The notes: generated by a model from the letters alone, not told the origin. Shown: positions 1 to 8,972, counted from the stretch's first letter. The stretch is 64,000 nt of DNA from Brenneria goodwinii (GCF_002291445.1 NZ_CP014137.1:1860001-1924000); one strand, 5' to 3'. A program made the numbers and translations.

Positions 1-104
1 AGTTTATTCAAACAGCACTGACCGCAGCCATCGCACAGCGATTCCCATTCGTCGTCGGTCATTTCAGACAACGTTTTTTGCTGCCAAAAGGGGCGTTCAG
101 TCAT
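1..104 (-). CDS. ycgN: YcgN, CxxCxxCC-type UPF0260 protein (5' part only)
   Basis: Only the first 34 or so codons are inside the window; the gene runs off the left edge. The minus strand from an ATG at 104 reads MTERPFWQQKTLSEMTDDEW and then a cysteine cluster CDGCGQCC. This matches the start of E. coli YcgN, a small cysteine-rich cytoplasmic protein of unknown function whose cysteines suggest metal or Fe-S binding. A Shine-Dalgarno-like GGAAAG lies just upstream. It follows ycgM on the same strand, as in E. coli (ycgL, ycgM, ycgN beside minCDE). The identification rests on sequence plus synteny; the C-terminal half cannot be judged. Confidence 0.85.
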   Translation of the reverse strand, partial: MTERPFWQQKTLSEMTDDEWESLCDGCGQCCLNK

Positions 105-204
105 TTTTCTTTCCGGTTAATCTGTATTGGATGCTCTGTATAGCGGATCTGGCTGACGGAGACAACAGTGTTACCCGCTCGCGCCGGAACGGGTAACGCG
201 GTAT

Positions 205-861
205 TTAGATAATGCGGGTGTTCAGACTTCGATCGTTAAGGGTGATTTTCAGCATATCGCCAGACTGAATCGGCCCAACGCCCTGCGGTGTTCCGGTCAG
301 AATAATGTCTCCCGCCCGCAGAGTAAAGAAACGACTCATATAAGCAATCAGCGGCAGAACCGGCGTAATCATATCACGGGTATTACCCTGTTGACGGACT
401 TCATCATTGACTTTCACGCCCAGCTCGGTCTGCTGCGGATCGCCGAATTCCGCTACCGGAATAAAACCGGAAATGGGGCAAGAACCATCAAAAGCCTTCG
501 CTTTTTCCCACGGCTGCCCGGCCTTTTTGAATTGAGACTGCAAGTCACGCAGGGTTAAATCCAGCGCAACGCCGTAACCGGCAATCGCGCGAGCGACACG
601 TTCTTCCGTCGCTTGCTTAAGCGGCGTGCCAATCAGCACCGCCAGTTCGACTTCATGATGAACAGCGCCGAAATTCTTTGGAATAGCCACTGGCTGGCGC
701 AAATCGCACAGCGAAGTTTCTGGCTTAATGAATAGAACCGGCTCGGCTGGCGTCGCACTGCCCATCTCCTTGATATGCGCCGAATAGTTGCTGCCGACAC
801 ACACCACTTTGTTTACCGGGAAATCCAGCAGCGCGCCCTGCCAGTCTCTGTGTTGATACAT
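205..861 (-). CDS. ycgM: YcgM, fumarylacetoacetate hydrolase (FAH) family protein
   Basis: A 218-residue protein of the FAH superfamily, related to human FAHD1 and E. coli YcgM. The family acts on acylpyruvates or oxaloacetate-like 2-oxo acids with a divalent metal. Visible family marks are VGSNYSAHIKEMG near residue 22, the metal-binding HHEVELAVLIG near residue 68, DLTLRDLQ near 100, and ILTGTPQGVGP near the C-terminus. An AGGAG lies 8 nt before the ATG. It is co-directional with ycgN, 100 nt upstream of it. The exact physiological substrate is not shown by the sequence. It sits next to a decayed tartrate dehydratase locus, which may be coincidence. Confidence 0.9.
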   Translation of the reverse strand: MYQHRDWQGALLDFPVNKVVCVGSNYSAHIKEMGSATPAEPVLFIKPETSLCDLRQPVAIPKNFGAVHHEVELAVLIGTPLKQATEERVARAIAGYGVALDLTLRDLQSQFKKAGQPWEKAKAFDGSCPISGFIPVAEFGDPQQTELGVKVNDEVRQQGNTRDMITPVLPLIAYMSRFFTLRAGDIILTGTPQGVGPIQSGDMLKITLNDRSLNTRII

Positions 862-1105
862 GAATATTCTCCTGCCCTGTCAGTTGAGTTGATATCACAC
901 TCATCACGGTGAAATCGCGTGAAAATGCAATCATGTAAAATACGTTCTATCACGGTCACCATCAGCTGGCGCTACCGGCCAAAATAGCATAAACGGCGTC
1001 GGCGCCCGATCGAAGCGTGCGCGTCATGCGCTATTATATCGGTTATGCGCTCCTGCCGCTTACCTTGCGAACCAACGACAATCTACACCCACTATAAAGT
1101 AAACA

Positions 1106-1420
1106 TCAAAATTTCTGTTGCTGACAATAGTGAGCAAAGTGTTCGACGCAAACCCGCAGCTTGGCGGAAGAATATAACGGGGTCTGGTAGACCGCCCAAA
1201 TATTGGCACTTTGCGCATACTCCGGCAGCACCCGAATGAGTGAACCTTCTTTCAGCAACGAAGCGATGTCCCACAGAGAGCGCAGCATAATCCCTTTGCC
1301 CTCCAGCGCCCAGCGCAGAACAATCTCTCCGCTATTAGAAACGACGGTCGTCAGCACCAGTAAATCTTTAGGAATGGGAAATCGGCTGTTCATCGGAAAC
1401 GCCATCCTCAGCGGGAAAGG
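1106..1420 (-). pseudogene. C-terminal remnant of a LysR-family regulator (TtdR/DmlR-like)
   Basis: About 100 residues match the end of the LysR effector domain: SNSGEIVLRWALEGKGI, LWDIASLLKEGSLIRVLPEY and the typical tail AVYQTPLYSSAKLRVCVEHF. Full LysR regulators are about 300 residues, with an N-terminal winged helix. Here the frame is closed by a TAA at 1421-1423 and I see no helix-turn-helix segment in the 270 nt upstream, so the N-terminal two thirds are missing. The remnant points away from a truncated ttdA on the opposite strand. In E. coli, ttdR is likewise divergent from ttdA, so this is probably a decayed ttdR. Family assignment is strong; the specific TtdR identity is inferred from context. 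Confidence 0.75.
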
Positions 1421-1693
1421 TTATGCAAGAGACCGTAATCCATGGCTATTTAAAATAACAGTATGAAGTCCGCTTCTGTGAAACATATCACGCTGTATTT
1501 ATTGCGCCCGTAACTTGAAGTATGACGAGAATAAAACCTTAATTCATGAATCGCAAATCTTACATTCTTACTTTCACCCGCCAATAAACCACACATTTCG
1601 CGTTGGTTTTCTAGTGTTAACAAATCGATGATTAAAAAATTAAATGATAATTAATACCAACCTTTTCATCCCCATTGATACTGGAGCTTACCG

Positions 1694-1999
1694 ATGATCA
1701 CGCTAGAGGATAAAAGCCAAGAGGTGGAAAAACTGACCGACATTGTCGCCCGATTTACCGCCATGATTTCAACCCGTATGCCGAATGACGTGGTTAAAAA
1801 ATTGGAGGAATTACGCAATATAGAAAGTGAAGGCATGGCGAAGGTTATCTATGACACCATGTTCGACAATATGAACAAAGCCATACAATTGAATCGGCCG
1901 GCCTGCCAGGATACCGGCGAAATTATGTTTTTCGTTAAGGCGGGAACCCGCTTCCCGTTATTAGCCGAATTGGCGCGGATTTTAAAATATGCCCGGTAG
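1694..1999 (+). pseudogene. ttdA: N-terminal fragment of L(+)-tartrate dehydratase alpha subunit
   Basis: The 101-residue reading frame matches the first third of E. coli TtdA almost continuously: KLTDIVARFTAMISTRMP, YDTMFDNMNKAIQLNRPACQ and DTGEIMFFVKAGTRFPLL. The CQDTG cysteine is one of the Fe-S cluster ligands of class I fumarase-type dehydratases. The intact subunit is about 300 residues; here the frame ends after LARILKYAR with a TAG, and no continuation is visible in any frame downstream. No ttdB follows; ycgL comes next. The fragment keeps a start codon and is followed within 15 nt by an intrinsic terminator, so it could still be transcribed. It cannot form an active dehydratase. Confidence 0.85.
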
Positions 2000-2012
2000 C
2001 CGGGCCGGTAAC

Positions 2013-2049
2013 AAAGAGATCCGGTTATTAATCGCGGATCTCTTTTTTT
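2013..2049 (+). terminator. intrinsic terminator after the ttdA fragment
   Basis: An 11-bp perfect stem, AAAGAGATCCG with CGGATCTCTTT, has an 11-nt loop and ends in a run of seven T on the plus strand. It stands directly behind the truncated ttdA frame. Confidence 0.85.
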
Positions 2050-2120
2050 GTATGGTAAGCAGTGGCAACTTATCACTAAGGCATTGTCCGAAAATAAACG
2101 CCGGTATTATTTTTTTACAT

Positions 2121-2378
2121 TTATCCGAGCGTCTTTAATAAATTCTCCGGCGGCGGCGGAACCTGGAGATAAAACCCCTGCTCTTCGAGCGCTTGTTTCA
2201 CTTTTTCAATATCTGCTCTGACCAATTTCTTACTGCCGTCCAGCGGCAATAACATGGCTAAATGCGGTGTACCGAAACTCTTCATCAATTCTTCCGGCAC
2301 GCGGGAAAAATCGTCTTTTTTTTCGACATAAAGATATGTTTGATCGCGCTTGGCGCTTCGATAGATCACACAAAACAT
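2121..2378 (-). CDS. ycgL: YcgL domain protein
   Basis: An 85-residue protein of the YcgL family (UPF0745), with the conserved start MFCVIYRSAKRDQTYLYV, the central FGTPHLAMLLPL and the C-terminal GFYLQVPPPPENLL. It is a small cytoplasmic alpha/beta protein of unknown function. It is divergent from minC, exactly the E. coli arrangement, which supports both calls. The spacer to minC is 136 nt and should hold both promoters. Confidence 0.95.
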   Translation of the reverse strand: MFCVIYRSAKRDQTYLYVEKKDDFSRVPEELMKSFGTPHLAMLLPLDGSKKLVRADIEKVKQALEEQGFYLQVPPPPENLLKTLG

Positions 2379-2514
2379 TTTTTTTACTCTATTTAATGAG
2401 AATGGCGTCTTGCCTGTATATAATTGTGACTATAACATGCTTACAGCGCTCTGGAATATCATGCCTTAAATGTTACTCTGGGGATTAAAAGATGCTGAAA
2501 CTGAGTCAGGATAG

Positions 2515-3201
2515 ATGTCACAAACGCCAATTGAACTAAAAGGCAGCAGCTTTACCTTATCGGTTGTTCATTTGCATGATTCCCAACCCGAGGTAATTTA
2601 TCAGGCATTGCAGGAAAAGATTGAGCAAGCGCCGGCTTTTCTAAAAAATGCCCCTGTTGTCATTAATGTCGCAGACTTAAATGCAGAAACCGACTGGATA
2701 AAATTACAGCAGGCAATTTCATCAACAGGACTTCACGTCGTTGGCATCAGCGGATGCAAAGACGAGCAGTTAAAACAGGCGATTACGCAGGCAGGGCTGC
2801 CTCTGTTGAGTGAAGGAAAAGAACAGCGCCGGGCGCCCGACCCTGTCGTCGCCGTCCCTTCCGTGGTGAAAACCAAAGTTATCAGCACGCCGGTTCGTTC
2901 CGGTCAGCAGATTTATGCCCGGAACAGCGATCTGATCATCACCAACGGCGTCAGCGCCGGCGCAGAAGTGATTGCCGACGGCAATATTCATATTTACGGC
3001 ATGATGCGTGGCCGCGCCCTGGCCGGCGTTTCTGGCGATGTTCAAAGCCAGATCTTTTGCACGCATCTGGCAGCAGAGTTGGTATCCATCGCCGGCCGCT
3101 ATTGGCTAAGCGATCAGATACCCGCTACCTATTCCGGACAGGCGGTCAGGATCAACCTGAACCTGCTGGACAATGTTTTGAACATAAAACCTTTAGACTA
3201 A
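2515..3201 (+). CDS. minC: MinC, septum-site inhibitor of FtsZ
   Basis: A 228-residue MinC, close to the usual 231. The N-terminal domain (residues 1-100, IELKGSSFTLSVVHLH) destabilises FtsZ polymers. A Q/A/P-rich linker near residues 105-125 leads to the C-terminal beta-helix (from about residue 126), containing NSDLIITNGVSAGAEVIADG and NIHIYGMMRGRALAG, which dimerises and binds MinD. It blocks Z-ring assembly near the poles. First gene of minCDE; minD starts 22 nt downstream. Confidence 0.97.
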   Translation: MSQTPIELKGSSFTLSVVHLHDSQPEVIYQALQEKIEQAPAFLKNAPVVINVADLNAETDWIKLQQAISSTGLHVVGISGCKDEQLKQAITQAGLPLLSEGKEQRRAPDPVVAVPSVVKTKVISTPVRSGQQIYARNSDLIITNGVSAGAEVIADGNIHIYGMMRGRALAGVSGDVQSQIFCTHLAAELVSIAGRYWLSDQIPATYSGQAVRINLNLLDNVLNIKPLD

Positions 3202-3223
3202 GCCCTTTGACAAGGAAACACTT

Positions 3224-4036
3224 ATGGCACGCATTATTGTTGTTACATCGGGTAAAGGGGGCGTTGGCAAGACCACTTCAAGCGCGGCCATTGCTACCGG
3301 TTTAGCCCAGAAAGGAAAAAAGACGGTTGTCATCGATTTTGACATCGGTCTGCGTAACCTCGACCTGATCATGGGATGTGAGCGGCGGGTGGTTTACGAT
3401 TTTGTTAATGTTATTCAAGGCGATGCCACATTAAACCAGGCGCTGATTAAAGATAAGCGGACCGATAACCTGTATATCCTGCCGGCATCGCAAACTCGTG
3501 ATAAAGACGCCCTTACCCGCGAAGGGGTCGAAAAAGTGCTTAACGATCTGCACGAAATGGAATTTGACTTCATCGTCTGCGATTCACCCGCCGGGATCGA
3601 AACCGGTGCGCTGATGGCGCTCTATTTCGCGGATGAAGCGATTATCACCACCAACCCCGAAGTCTCTTCCGTGCGTGACTCCGACCGTATTCTTGGCATT
3701 CTGTCATCAAAATCACGTCGCGCGGAACGTTCTGAAGAGCCGATCAAAGAGCACCTGCTGTTAACCCGTTATAACCCTGGCCGGGTAAGCCGCGGCGATA
3801 TGCTGAGCATGGAAGATGTGCTGGAAATTCTCAGGATCCCCCTGCTGGGCGTTATTCCTGAAGATCAGTCGGTGCTGCGCGCATCCAACCAGGGCGAGCC
3901 GGTTATTCTGGATAACGAAGCCGATGCCGGTAGAGCCTATGCTGATACCGTAGATCGCTTGTTAGGCGAAGATAAGCCTTTCCGCTTCGTTGAAGAAGAG
4001 AAGAAAGGCTTCCTTAAACGACTTTTTGGGGGATAA
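3224..4036 (+). CDS. minD: MinD, septum-site ATPase
   Basis: 270 residues, the same length as E. coli MinD. The deviant Walker A motif SGKGGVGKTT lies at residues 9-18; Walker-type DFDIGLRNLDL and CDSPAGIE follow. The C-terminal amphipathic membrane-targeting helix KKGFLKRLFGG is complete. MinD binds the membrane in its ATP form, recruits MinC and is released by MinE, giving pole-to-pole oscillation. It lies between minC and minE, 3 nt before minE, so translation is likely coupled. Confidence 0.98.
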   Translation: MARIIVVTSGKGGVGKTTSSAAIATGLAQKGKKTVVIDFDIGLRNLDLIMGCERRVVYDFVNVIQGDATLNQALIKDKRTDNLYILPASQTRDKDALTREGVEKVLNDLHEMEFDFIVCDSPAGIETGALMALYFADEAIITTNPEVSSVRDSDRILGILSSKSRRAERSEEPIKEHLLLTRYNPGRVSRGDMLSMEDVLEILRIPLLGVIPEDQSVLRASNQGEPVILDNEADAGRAYADTVDRLLGEDKPFRFVEEEKKGFLKRLFGG

Positions 4037-4039
4037 ATT

Positions 4040-4309
4040 ATGGCATTACTCGACTTCTTTCTGTCCCGCAAAAAAGCGACAGCTAATATTGCCAAGGAAC
4101 GGCTGCAGATTATTGTTGCGGAGCGACGCCGGGGAGATAGCGAACCCCATTATCTGCCGCAATTAAAGCGGGATATTCTCGAAGTTATCTGTAAATATGT
4201 ACAGATAGATCCTGAAATGGTGAGCGTTCAGTTAGAGCAAAAAGGAGATGATATTTCCGTGCTTGAGCTGAACGTAACATTACCGGAAGCGGAAGAAACG
4301 CCTAAATGA
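4040..4309 (+). CDS. minE: MinE, topological specificity factor
   Basis: 89 residues (88 in E. coli). The N-terminal MALLDFFLSRKKATANIAKERLQIIVAERR contains the membrane-binding and MinD-activating segment; the C-terminal half is the dimerisation domain. It stimulates MinD ATPase and confines MinCD inhibition to the poles. Last gene of minCDE, followed by a terminator. Confidence 0.98.
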   Translation: MALLDFFLSRKKATANIAKERLQIIVAERRRGDSEPHYLPQLKRDILEVICKYVQIDPEMVSVQLEQKGDDISVLELNVTLPEAEETPK

Positions 4310-4323
4310 TTTCTCCGCTATAG

Positions 4324-4351
4324 CGCCCCCGAACTATTTTCGGGGGCGTTT
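4324..4351 (+). terminator. intrinsic terminator of minCDE
   Basis: Stem CGCCCCCGAA with TTCGGGGGCG, loop CTAT, followed by TTTATA. It lies 15 nt after the minE stop. Confidence 0.9.
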
Positions 4352-4420
4352 ATACTTCATCACCCCATGCAATCTCAATATTGTCCGATCTTCATTGTGA
4401 TTATTTTCAGCAACTGGCGA

Positions 4421-5542
4421 TTAATATTCCTGAAGAATTGCCCGCAGCTCATCGCCGAATAAATCATTGCGCCAACCCGTCAGCATTTCAGGTTCGGAAT
4501 TCCGCCCGTTTAATTTCCAATGCCAGTTAAGTACCCGATTGATTTGGCGTCGCGATGCCAGCAACTCGGTTGATAATCCGCTACGCTCGCTGGCGCTCTG
4601 GATCATCGCTTTAATATCTTTAAATACCCGTTTATAACCTTGATAGTCGATAAGGTTTATCAAGGGTTCAGGACATTCGTCCGCCGTTATGCCGTCAGTC
4701 TGCTCAACAATCGACAACAGCGTTTTACCGTGATAGCGAATTTCCGGGCCGCTCAGTCCCAGAGAATCCAACTCGCCCAGCGATGCGGGTAAGAAACGGG
4801 CCACCTGCCACAGGTTCTCTTCACGCACGATAAAGTTCACGGCGCTATCGCGTTCGCGCGCTTTACGCAACCGCCATTCAGCAAGCCGCTGCAGGCAGGC
4901 AAGATTGCGTCCGCGTAACTGCCAGGCATTGCCAATCTCGCGATAGGCCAGCTCCGGCGCCAGTATCTCTTGCTTGCGCTGACACAGTGAACGGCACTCA
5001 TCCTGCGCCGCGCTCATCCATCCGGCGGCCTGCGTTTCTTCCACCAGTCTGATGGCCATCGGCAGCAGGTAGAACACATCGGCGGCGGCATAATCGCACT
5101 GTTTTTCACTCAATGGGCGGGCGATCCAGTCCGTACGCGATTCGCTTTTATCCAGCGCGACATCCATATAGTCCGCGACTAACGCGGCAAAGCCGTAAGA
5201 CAGCGGCTTACCTAAAAAAGCGGCCAGAATCTGGGTGTCGATAAACGGCTCTGGCGTTATGCCAAAGGCATTCAGAAATACTTCCAGATCTTCACTTCCG
5301 GCATGAAGAAATTTGATGACCTGGCGGTCGCTCAGCAGTTCCTGAAAAGGCGCCCAATCCGTGATTGCCAGGGGATCGATAAGCGAAAGCTGTTCGCCGT
5401 CATACAGTTGGATCAGCCCTAGTTGCGGGTAGTAAGTACGCGTTCTGACGAACTCGGTATCCAGCGCAACCTGCTTATACTGGCGCGCCTGTGTGCAAAT
5501 CTGTTTTAGCCCGGTATCTGTGGTGATCAACTGATAATTCAA
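4421..5542 (-). CDS. rnd: Ribonuclease D
   Basis: A 373-residue DEDD-family 3'-5' exoribonuclease that trims tRNA 3' ends. The exonuclease domain shows Exo I (LDTEFVRTRTYYPQ), Exo II (FLHAGSEDLEVF) and Exo III (CDYAAADVFYLL). An HRDC-type region follows (WRLRKARERDSAVNF) and the family tail WHWKLNGR is present. The start is a TTG at 5540-5542, with AAGAGA about 9 nt upstream. E. coli rnd also starts with UUG, so low initiation efficiency seems conserved. It is convergent with minE and downstream of fadD, from which it is separated by a terminator. Confidence 0.96.
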   Translation of the reverse strand: MNYQLITTDTGLKQICTQARQYKQVALDTEFVRTRTYYPQLGLIQLYDGEQLSLIDPLAITDWAPFQELLSDRQVIKFLHAGSEDLEVFLNAFGITPEPFIDTQILAAFLGKPLSYGFAALVADYMDVALDKSESRTDWIARPLSEKQCDYAAADVFYLLPMAIRLVEETQAAGWMSAAQDECRSLCQRKQEILAPELAYREIGNAWQLRGRNLACLQRLAEWRLRKARERDSAVNFIVREENLWQVARFLPASLGELDSLGLSGPEIRYHGKTLLSIVEQTDGITADECPEPLINLIDYQGYKRVFKDIKAMIQSASERSGLSTELLASRRQINRVLNWHWKLNGRNSEPEMLTGWRNDLFGDELRAILQEY

Positions 5543-5591
5543 AACATCATTCTCTTGGTTGTGTTCCTATGGGCCAGGCCCATAGCGATAA

Positions 5592-5617
5592 AAACTGACG
5601 CCGGCTATACCGGCGTC
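5592..5617 (-). terminator. intrinsic terminator of fadD
   Basis: Palindrome GACGCCGG-CTATA-CCGGCGTC at 5597-5617. On the minus strand it is followed by AGTTTTTAT, giving a U-tract after fadD and before rnd. Confidence 0.8.
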
Positions 5618-5688
5618 GGGCGTTGTCAGTGATAATAACGCGTCCTGGCTGCTTCTGGCAGCGGATTTAACGATAAATAATATGGCGA

Positions 5689-7377
5689 CTAAGCATTCGC
5701 CGCGCTCTTGGGGGGATTTTTATCCTCACGCAGCTCGCGGCGCAGGATTTTGCCTACATTCGACTTGGGCAAATCCTCGCAGAACTCAATGTCTTTCGGC
5801 ACCTTGTATCCCGTCAGATTCTGGCGGCAATGTACAATCAACTCATCTTTGGTCAATGAGGGGTCCCGCCGTACGACAAACGCTTTCACCGCCTCACCGG
5901 ACAATTCACTGGGCATACTGACGACCGCCGATTCCGAGACTTTCGGATGACGGGTAATAATTTCTTCAATTTCAGTTGGATAAACGTTAAATCCCGAAAC
6001 CAGAATCATATCCTTCTTCCGATCGACGATGCGTAAAAAGCCTTCATCATCAGACGTGACAATGTCACCCGTAGCCAACCATCCGTCTTTCAGCACCTCA
6101 TCGGTCTCGGCAGGCTGTCGCCAATATCCTTTCATAACCTGCGGACCGCGGATCCACAGTTCGCCAGACTCACCGACGGGAACGTCATTCCCTTCATCAT
6201 CAACGATTCTGACATCCGTGGAAGGGACCGGCAGCCCGATGCTGCCGCTGTAATATTTCAGATTGTAGGGGTTGCCCGAAACCAGCGGTGAGCTTTCCGT
6301 CAGCCCATAGCCTTCCAGCAGATGTTTACCGGTCAGTTTCTCCCATCGTTCGGCAACCGCCTGCTGAATTGACGCGCCGCCCCCCACCGATAAACTGAGC
6401 GTGGAGAAATCCAGCTTATGGAATTCTTCATTATTCAATAAGGCATTGAATAACGTATTCACGCCAACTATCACCGTAAAAGGATATTGCGCCAGTTGCT
6501 TGACCAGCGCGGGAATATCCCGGGGATTGGTAATCAGCAGGTTGCTTGCGCCAAATTCAATAAACAGCAGACAATTCACCATTAACGCAAAAATGTGGTA
6601 CAGCGGCAGCGCGGTCACCACCAACTCATGCCGTTCCTGCAATACGGGACCGTAGGCGGCCTTGCACTGCGCGATATTCGCTTGCATGTTGCGGTGGGTT
6701 AGCATGGCGCCCTTGGCGATGCCCGTCGTTCCGCCGGTATATTGCAGAAAAGCCAGATCGGTATTAATAATATCCGGTCTGACATACGGCATACGCCGTC
6801 CCTGTTGCAGCACCCGGCGAAAGGAAATAGCGCCGGGCAGAGAGTATTTGGGCACCAGTCGTTTAATGTACTTAACCACAAAATTGACCAGCGTTCCCTT
6901 GGCGGCCGAGAGCTGATCGCCCATGCGCGTCAGAATAACGTGCCGCACCTGCGTGTTATGCGCCACTTTTTCCAGCGTATGCGCGAAATTGGAGACGATG
7001 ACAATCGCGCTGGCGCCGCTGTCTTTTAACTGATGCTCCAGTTCACGCGGGGTATAGAGCGGATTAACGTTAACCACCACCATACCTGCGCGTAAAATGC
7101 CAAATAATGCGATCGGATATTGCAACAAATTCGGCATCATCAATGCCACGCGATCGCCCTTCTTCAACTTAAGCTGGTGTTGCAGATAGGCGGCGAATGC
7201 CCGGCTACGCGCTTCCAGTTTACCAAAGGTCATCACCTCGCCCATGTTGATAAATGCCGGTCTGTCGGCGTAACGCGTTACCGCATTTTCAAACATGTCA
7301 ACCAACGAGGAATAGCTATCCGGATCGATGATTGCAGGGACATCCGCCGGATAGCGGGATAGCCAAATTTTGTCCAA
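5689..7377 (-). CDS. fadD: FadD, long-chain acyl-CoA synthetase
   Basis: A 562-residue AMP-forming long-chain fatty acid-CoA ligase (E. coli 561). Motifs: P-loop-like YTGGTTGIAKGAMLTHRN, EGYGLTESSPLVS, GWLATGDIV, and FACS/A8 motif DRKKDMILVSGFNVYPTEIE. The C-terminus is GKILRRELRED. I choose a TTG start at 7377 (product begins with DKIWLSRYPADVP after the initiator) because GGGAG lies 7 nt upstream and the alignment with E. coli FadD begins there. E. coli fadD also uses TTG. An in-frame ATG further upstream has no homology. It activates exogenous fatty acids at the inner membrane for beta-oxidation. The window does not show a clear FadR site. Confidence 0.96.
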   Translation of the reverse strand: MDKIWLSRYPADVPAIIDPDSYSSLVDMFENAVTRYADRPAFINMGEVMTFGKLEARSRAFAAYLQHQLKLKKGDRVALMMPNLLQYPIALFGILRAGMVVVNVNPLYTPRELEHQLKDSGASAIVIVSNFAHTLEKVAHNTQVRHVILTRMGDQLSAAKGTLVNFVVKYIKRLVPKYSLPGAISFRRVLQQGRRMPYVRPDIINTDLAFLQYTGGTTGIAKGAMLTHRNMQANIAQCKAAYGPVLQERHELVVTALPLYHIFALMVNCLLFIEFGASNLLITNPRDIPALVKQLAQYPFTVIVGVNTLFNALLNNEEFHKLDFSTLSLSVGGGASIQQAVAERWEKLTGKHLLEGYGLTESSPLVSGNPYNLKYYSGSIGLPVPSTDVRIVDDEGNDVPVGESGELWIRGPQVMKGYWRQPAETDEVLKDGWLATGDIVTSDDEGFLRIVDRKKDMILVSGFNVYPTEIEEIITRHPKVSESAVVSMPSELSGEAVKAFVVRRDPSLTKDELIVHCRQNLTGYKVPKDIEFCEDLPKSNVGKILRRELREDKNPPKSAANA

Positions 7378-7527
7378 AACATTACTCCCGAGATATTTTC
7401 TTAATAGCACCATCAATCTCTGAGCCGAATTGCCATTAACATTAACTTAACTTATTCCATTAATTAATAATCCCGCTATGCTCAGGTTGCGAGGTCGATC
7501 ACTTAATTTTATGTTAAAAATTCATTA

Positions 7528-7558
7528 AAAAAAATCAGGCAACCTAGGTCGCCTGATT
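7528..7558 (-). terminator. intrinsic terminator of yeaY
   Basis: Stem AATCAGGC with GCCTGATT around a 10-nt loop. On the minus strand it is followed by eight T residues. It separates yeaY from the fadD promoter region. Confidence 0.9.
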
Positions 7559-7584
7559 CGCTATCATGCGTGTCAGCCGTATGT

Positions 7585-8202
7585 TTATTCGGTCACGAAG
7601 GTTTCAATCTCAGCGGGACCATACCAGCCGCCGAACCCCCAACCGGGGCCCCAGCCATAACGGCCATGCCATCCCCAGGGGCCTGGGCCAGGACCATAAG
7701 GGTTCACCACGCGCTGCACGACATTCCAGCGTTTATATCCCTGGGCGTCGACCACCACATAGCGATAGGGCCGATCGCCAATAGCGCCCTGCTCCGTTCC
7801 CGTAATGGGGCCGACAACGGTAACTAATCTGTTTTGAAAATCAACGGGTTCCAAAAAATGATTAACGTAAGCAATAAACCGCCCTTCGGAAGGAGAATCC
7901 AGACGAGGTCTGGCCGCGCTATCCAGCGGCATGCTGGCAATTTCCAGGCGCGTTCTGTTAGCCTCGTTGCGAATACCGACCACGCGTCCGCCAAAACGGG
8001 ATTCCTGCCCGACATAGAGCTGAGGCGCATTCATTACCCGGACAAGATCGTCCTGCGGCGTTGGCGATGTCCCTTTGATCGCATCAGGGACAGTGACGCA
8101 TCCAGACAGCAACAGTACGGCAGCCGCAACAACACCGCCCCGCAGCGTGCGTGGTATTTGCATTAGCCAAGCTCGCTGATTCTGCATAATCATCATTTTC
8201 AT
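7585..8202 (-). CDS. yeaY: YeaY, Slp-family outer-membrane lipoprotein
   Basis: A Slp-family lipoprotein: the lipobox LLLSGC is followed by VTVPDAIKGTSPTPQDDLVR, APQLYVGQESRFGG and VTVVGPITG, all close to E. coli YeaY. The C-terminus is G/W/Y-rich (GPWGWHGRYGWGPGWG). Start choice: the frame is open from 8274, overlapping the tsaB stop. The ATG at 8202 has AAAGGTG about 6 nt upstream and gives a 34-residue signal peptide; an ATG at 8163 would give a more ordinary 21-residue one. E. coli YeaY has a sigma-E-dependent promoter and follows tsaB, as here. Function is a stress-related envelope lipoprotein, not enzymatic as far as can be seen. Confidence 0.88.
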   Translation of the reverse strand: MKMMIMQNQRAWLMQIPRTLRGGVVAAAVLLLSGCVTVPDAIKGTSPTPQDDLVRVMNAPQLYVGQESRFGGRVVGIRNEANRTRLEIASMPLDSAARPRLDSPSEGRFIAYVNHFLEPVDFQNRLVTVVGPITGTEQGAIGDRPYRYVVVDAQGYKRWNVVQRVVNPYGPGPGPWGWHGRYGWGPGWGFGGWYGPAEIETFVTE

Positions 8203-8270
8203 GGCATACACCTTTTTCAATGCCTTCGAAGCCTGATAGTTAGACTGTAATGCATAGAATAAGTTGCTGT

Positions 8271-8972
8271 TCATTCACGTCCGGGCAATTTTTTCCAGGC
8301 GACTTCATTACGCAAATAACGGGGTTGTGCCAGTTCAACGCTAACGGCCTGGCCCGCGATCCATTGCTGATGCGCCAGCGGCAGCATATCTTCCGCCTGC
8401 GGTAAAAGCGTTTCGCCATCCACCAGGGTGACCGCCGGATGATTCACCAGATCGGCATAGGTTTTCCATCCCGTACCGACCGTCGCCCACTCGCCGCGCA
8501 GCGATTCCGTCAGCGCCTGAACCTGCTGCGGCGTCAGCACCGCCTCAGAAGATCCGCCTTGCCAGCGGCCATCGGCTTCCCGCTGATATTGCGCCCAGTA
8601 AACCTCGCCCATACGGGCATCTATCGCCGCCAATATCCGCGTCGCGCCGCGACGGCGAAAAGCGCCCTGCGCCATGGTTGCCAATGTGGAAATACCGATC
8701 ATCGGCAGTTCGGCGCCCAGCGCCAGCCCCTGCGCGATACCAATGCCAATACGCACGCCGGTAAAACTCCCCGGCCCCTGACCGAATGCCAGCGCATCTA
8801 ACGCATTGAGCGTCAAACCGCTTTCCGCCAGCACTTGCTGGACCATCGGCAACACGCGTTGCGTATGTTCTCGGGGACAAACTTCAAATAAAGAATGAAT
8901 TTCACCATCATTCCAGAGTGCGACGGAACAGGCTTCCGTCGCGGTATCAAGCGCTAGAATTCGCGTAGACAT
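8271..8972 (-). CDS. tsaB: TsaB, tRNA t6A biosynthesis subunit
   Basis: A 233-residue YeaZ/TsaB protein with an ASKHA fold: MSTRILALDTATEACSVAL at the N-terminus, FGQGPGSFTGVRIGIGIAQG in the middle, and ILAAIDARMGEVYW. It forms a complex with TsaD and TsaE to make N6-threonylcarbamoyladenosine at tRNA position 37 and is essential in E. coli. The yeaY frame follows directly downstream, so an operon is likely. Confidence 0.97.
   Translation of the reverse strand: MSTRILALDTATEACSVALWNDGEIHSLFEVCPREHTQRVLPMVQQVLAESGLTLNALDALAFGQGPGSFTGVRIGIGIAQGLALGAELPMIGISTLATMAQGAFRRRGATRILAAIDARMGEVYWAQYQREADGRWQGGSSEAVLTPQQVQALTESLRGEWATVGTGWKTYADLVNHPAVTLVDGETLLPQAEDMLPLAHQQWIAGQAVSVELAQPRYLRNEVAWKKLPGRE

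Noticed and set aside
1639..1657. Weak Fur-like sequence before the ttdA fragment
   Set aside because: Only about 13 of 19 positions match, common in AT-rich DNA.
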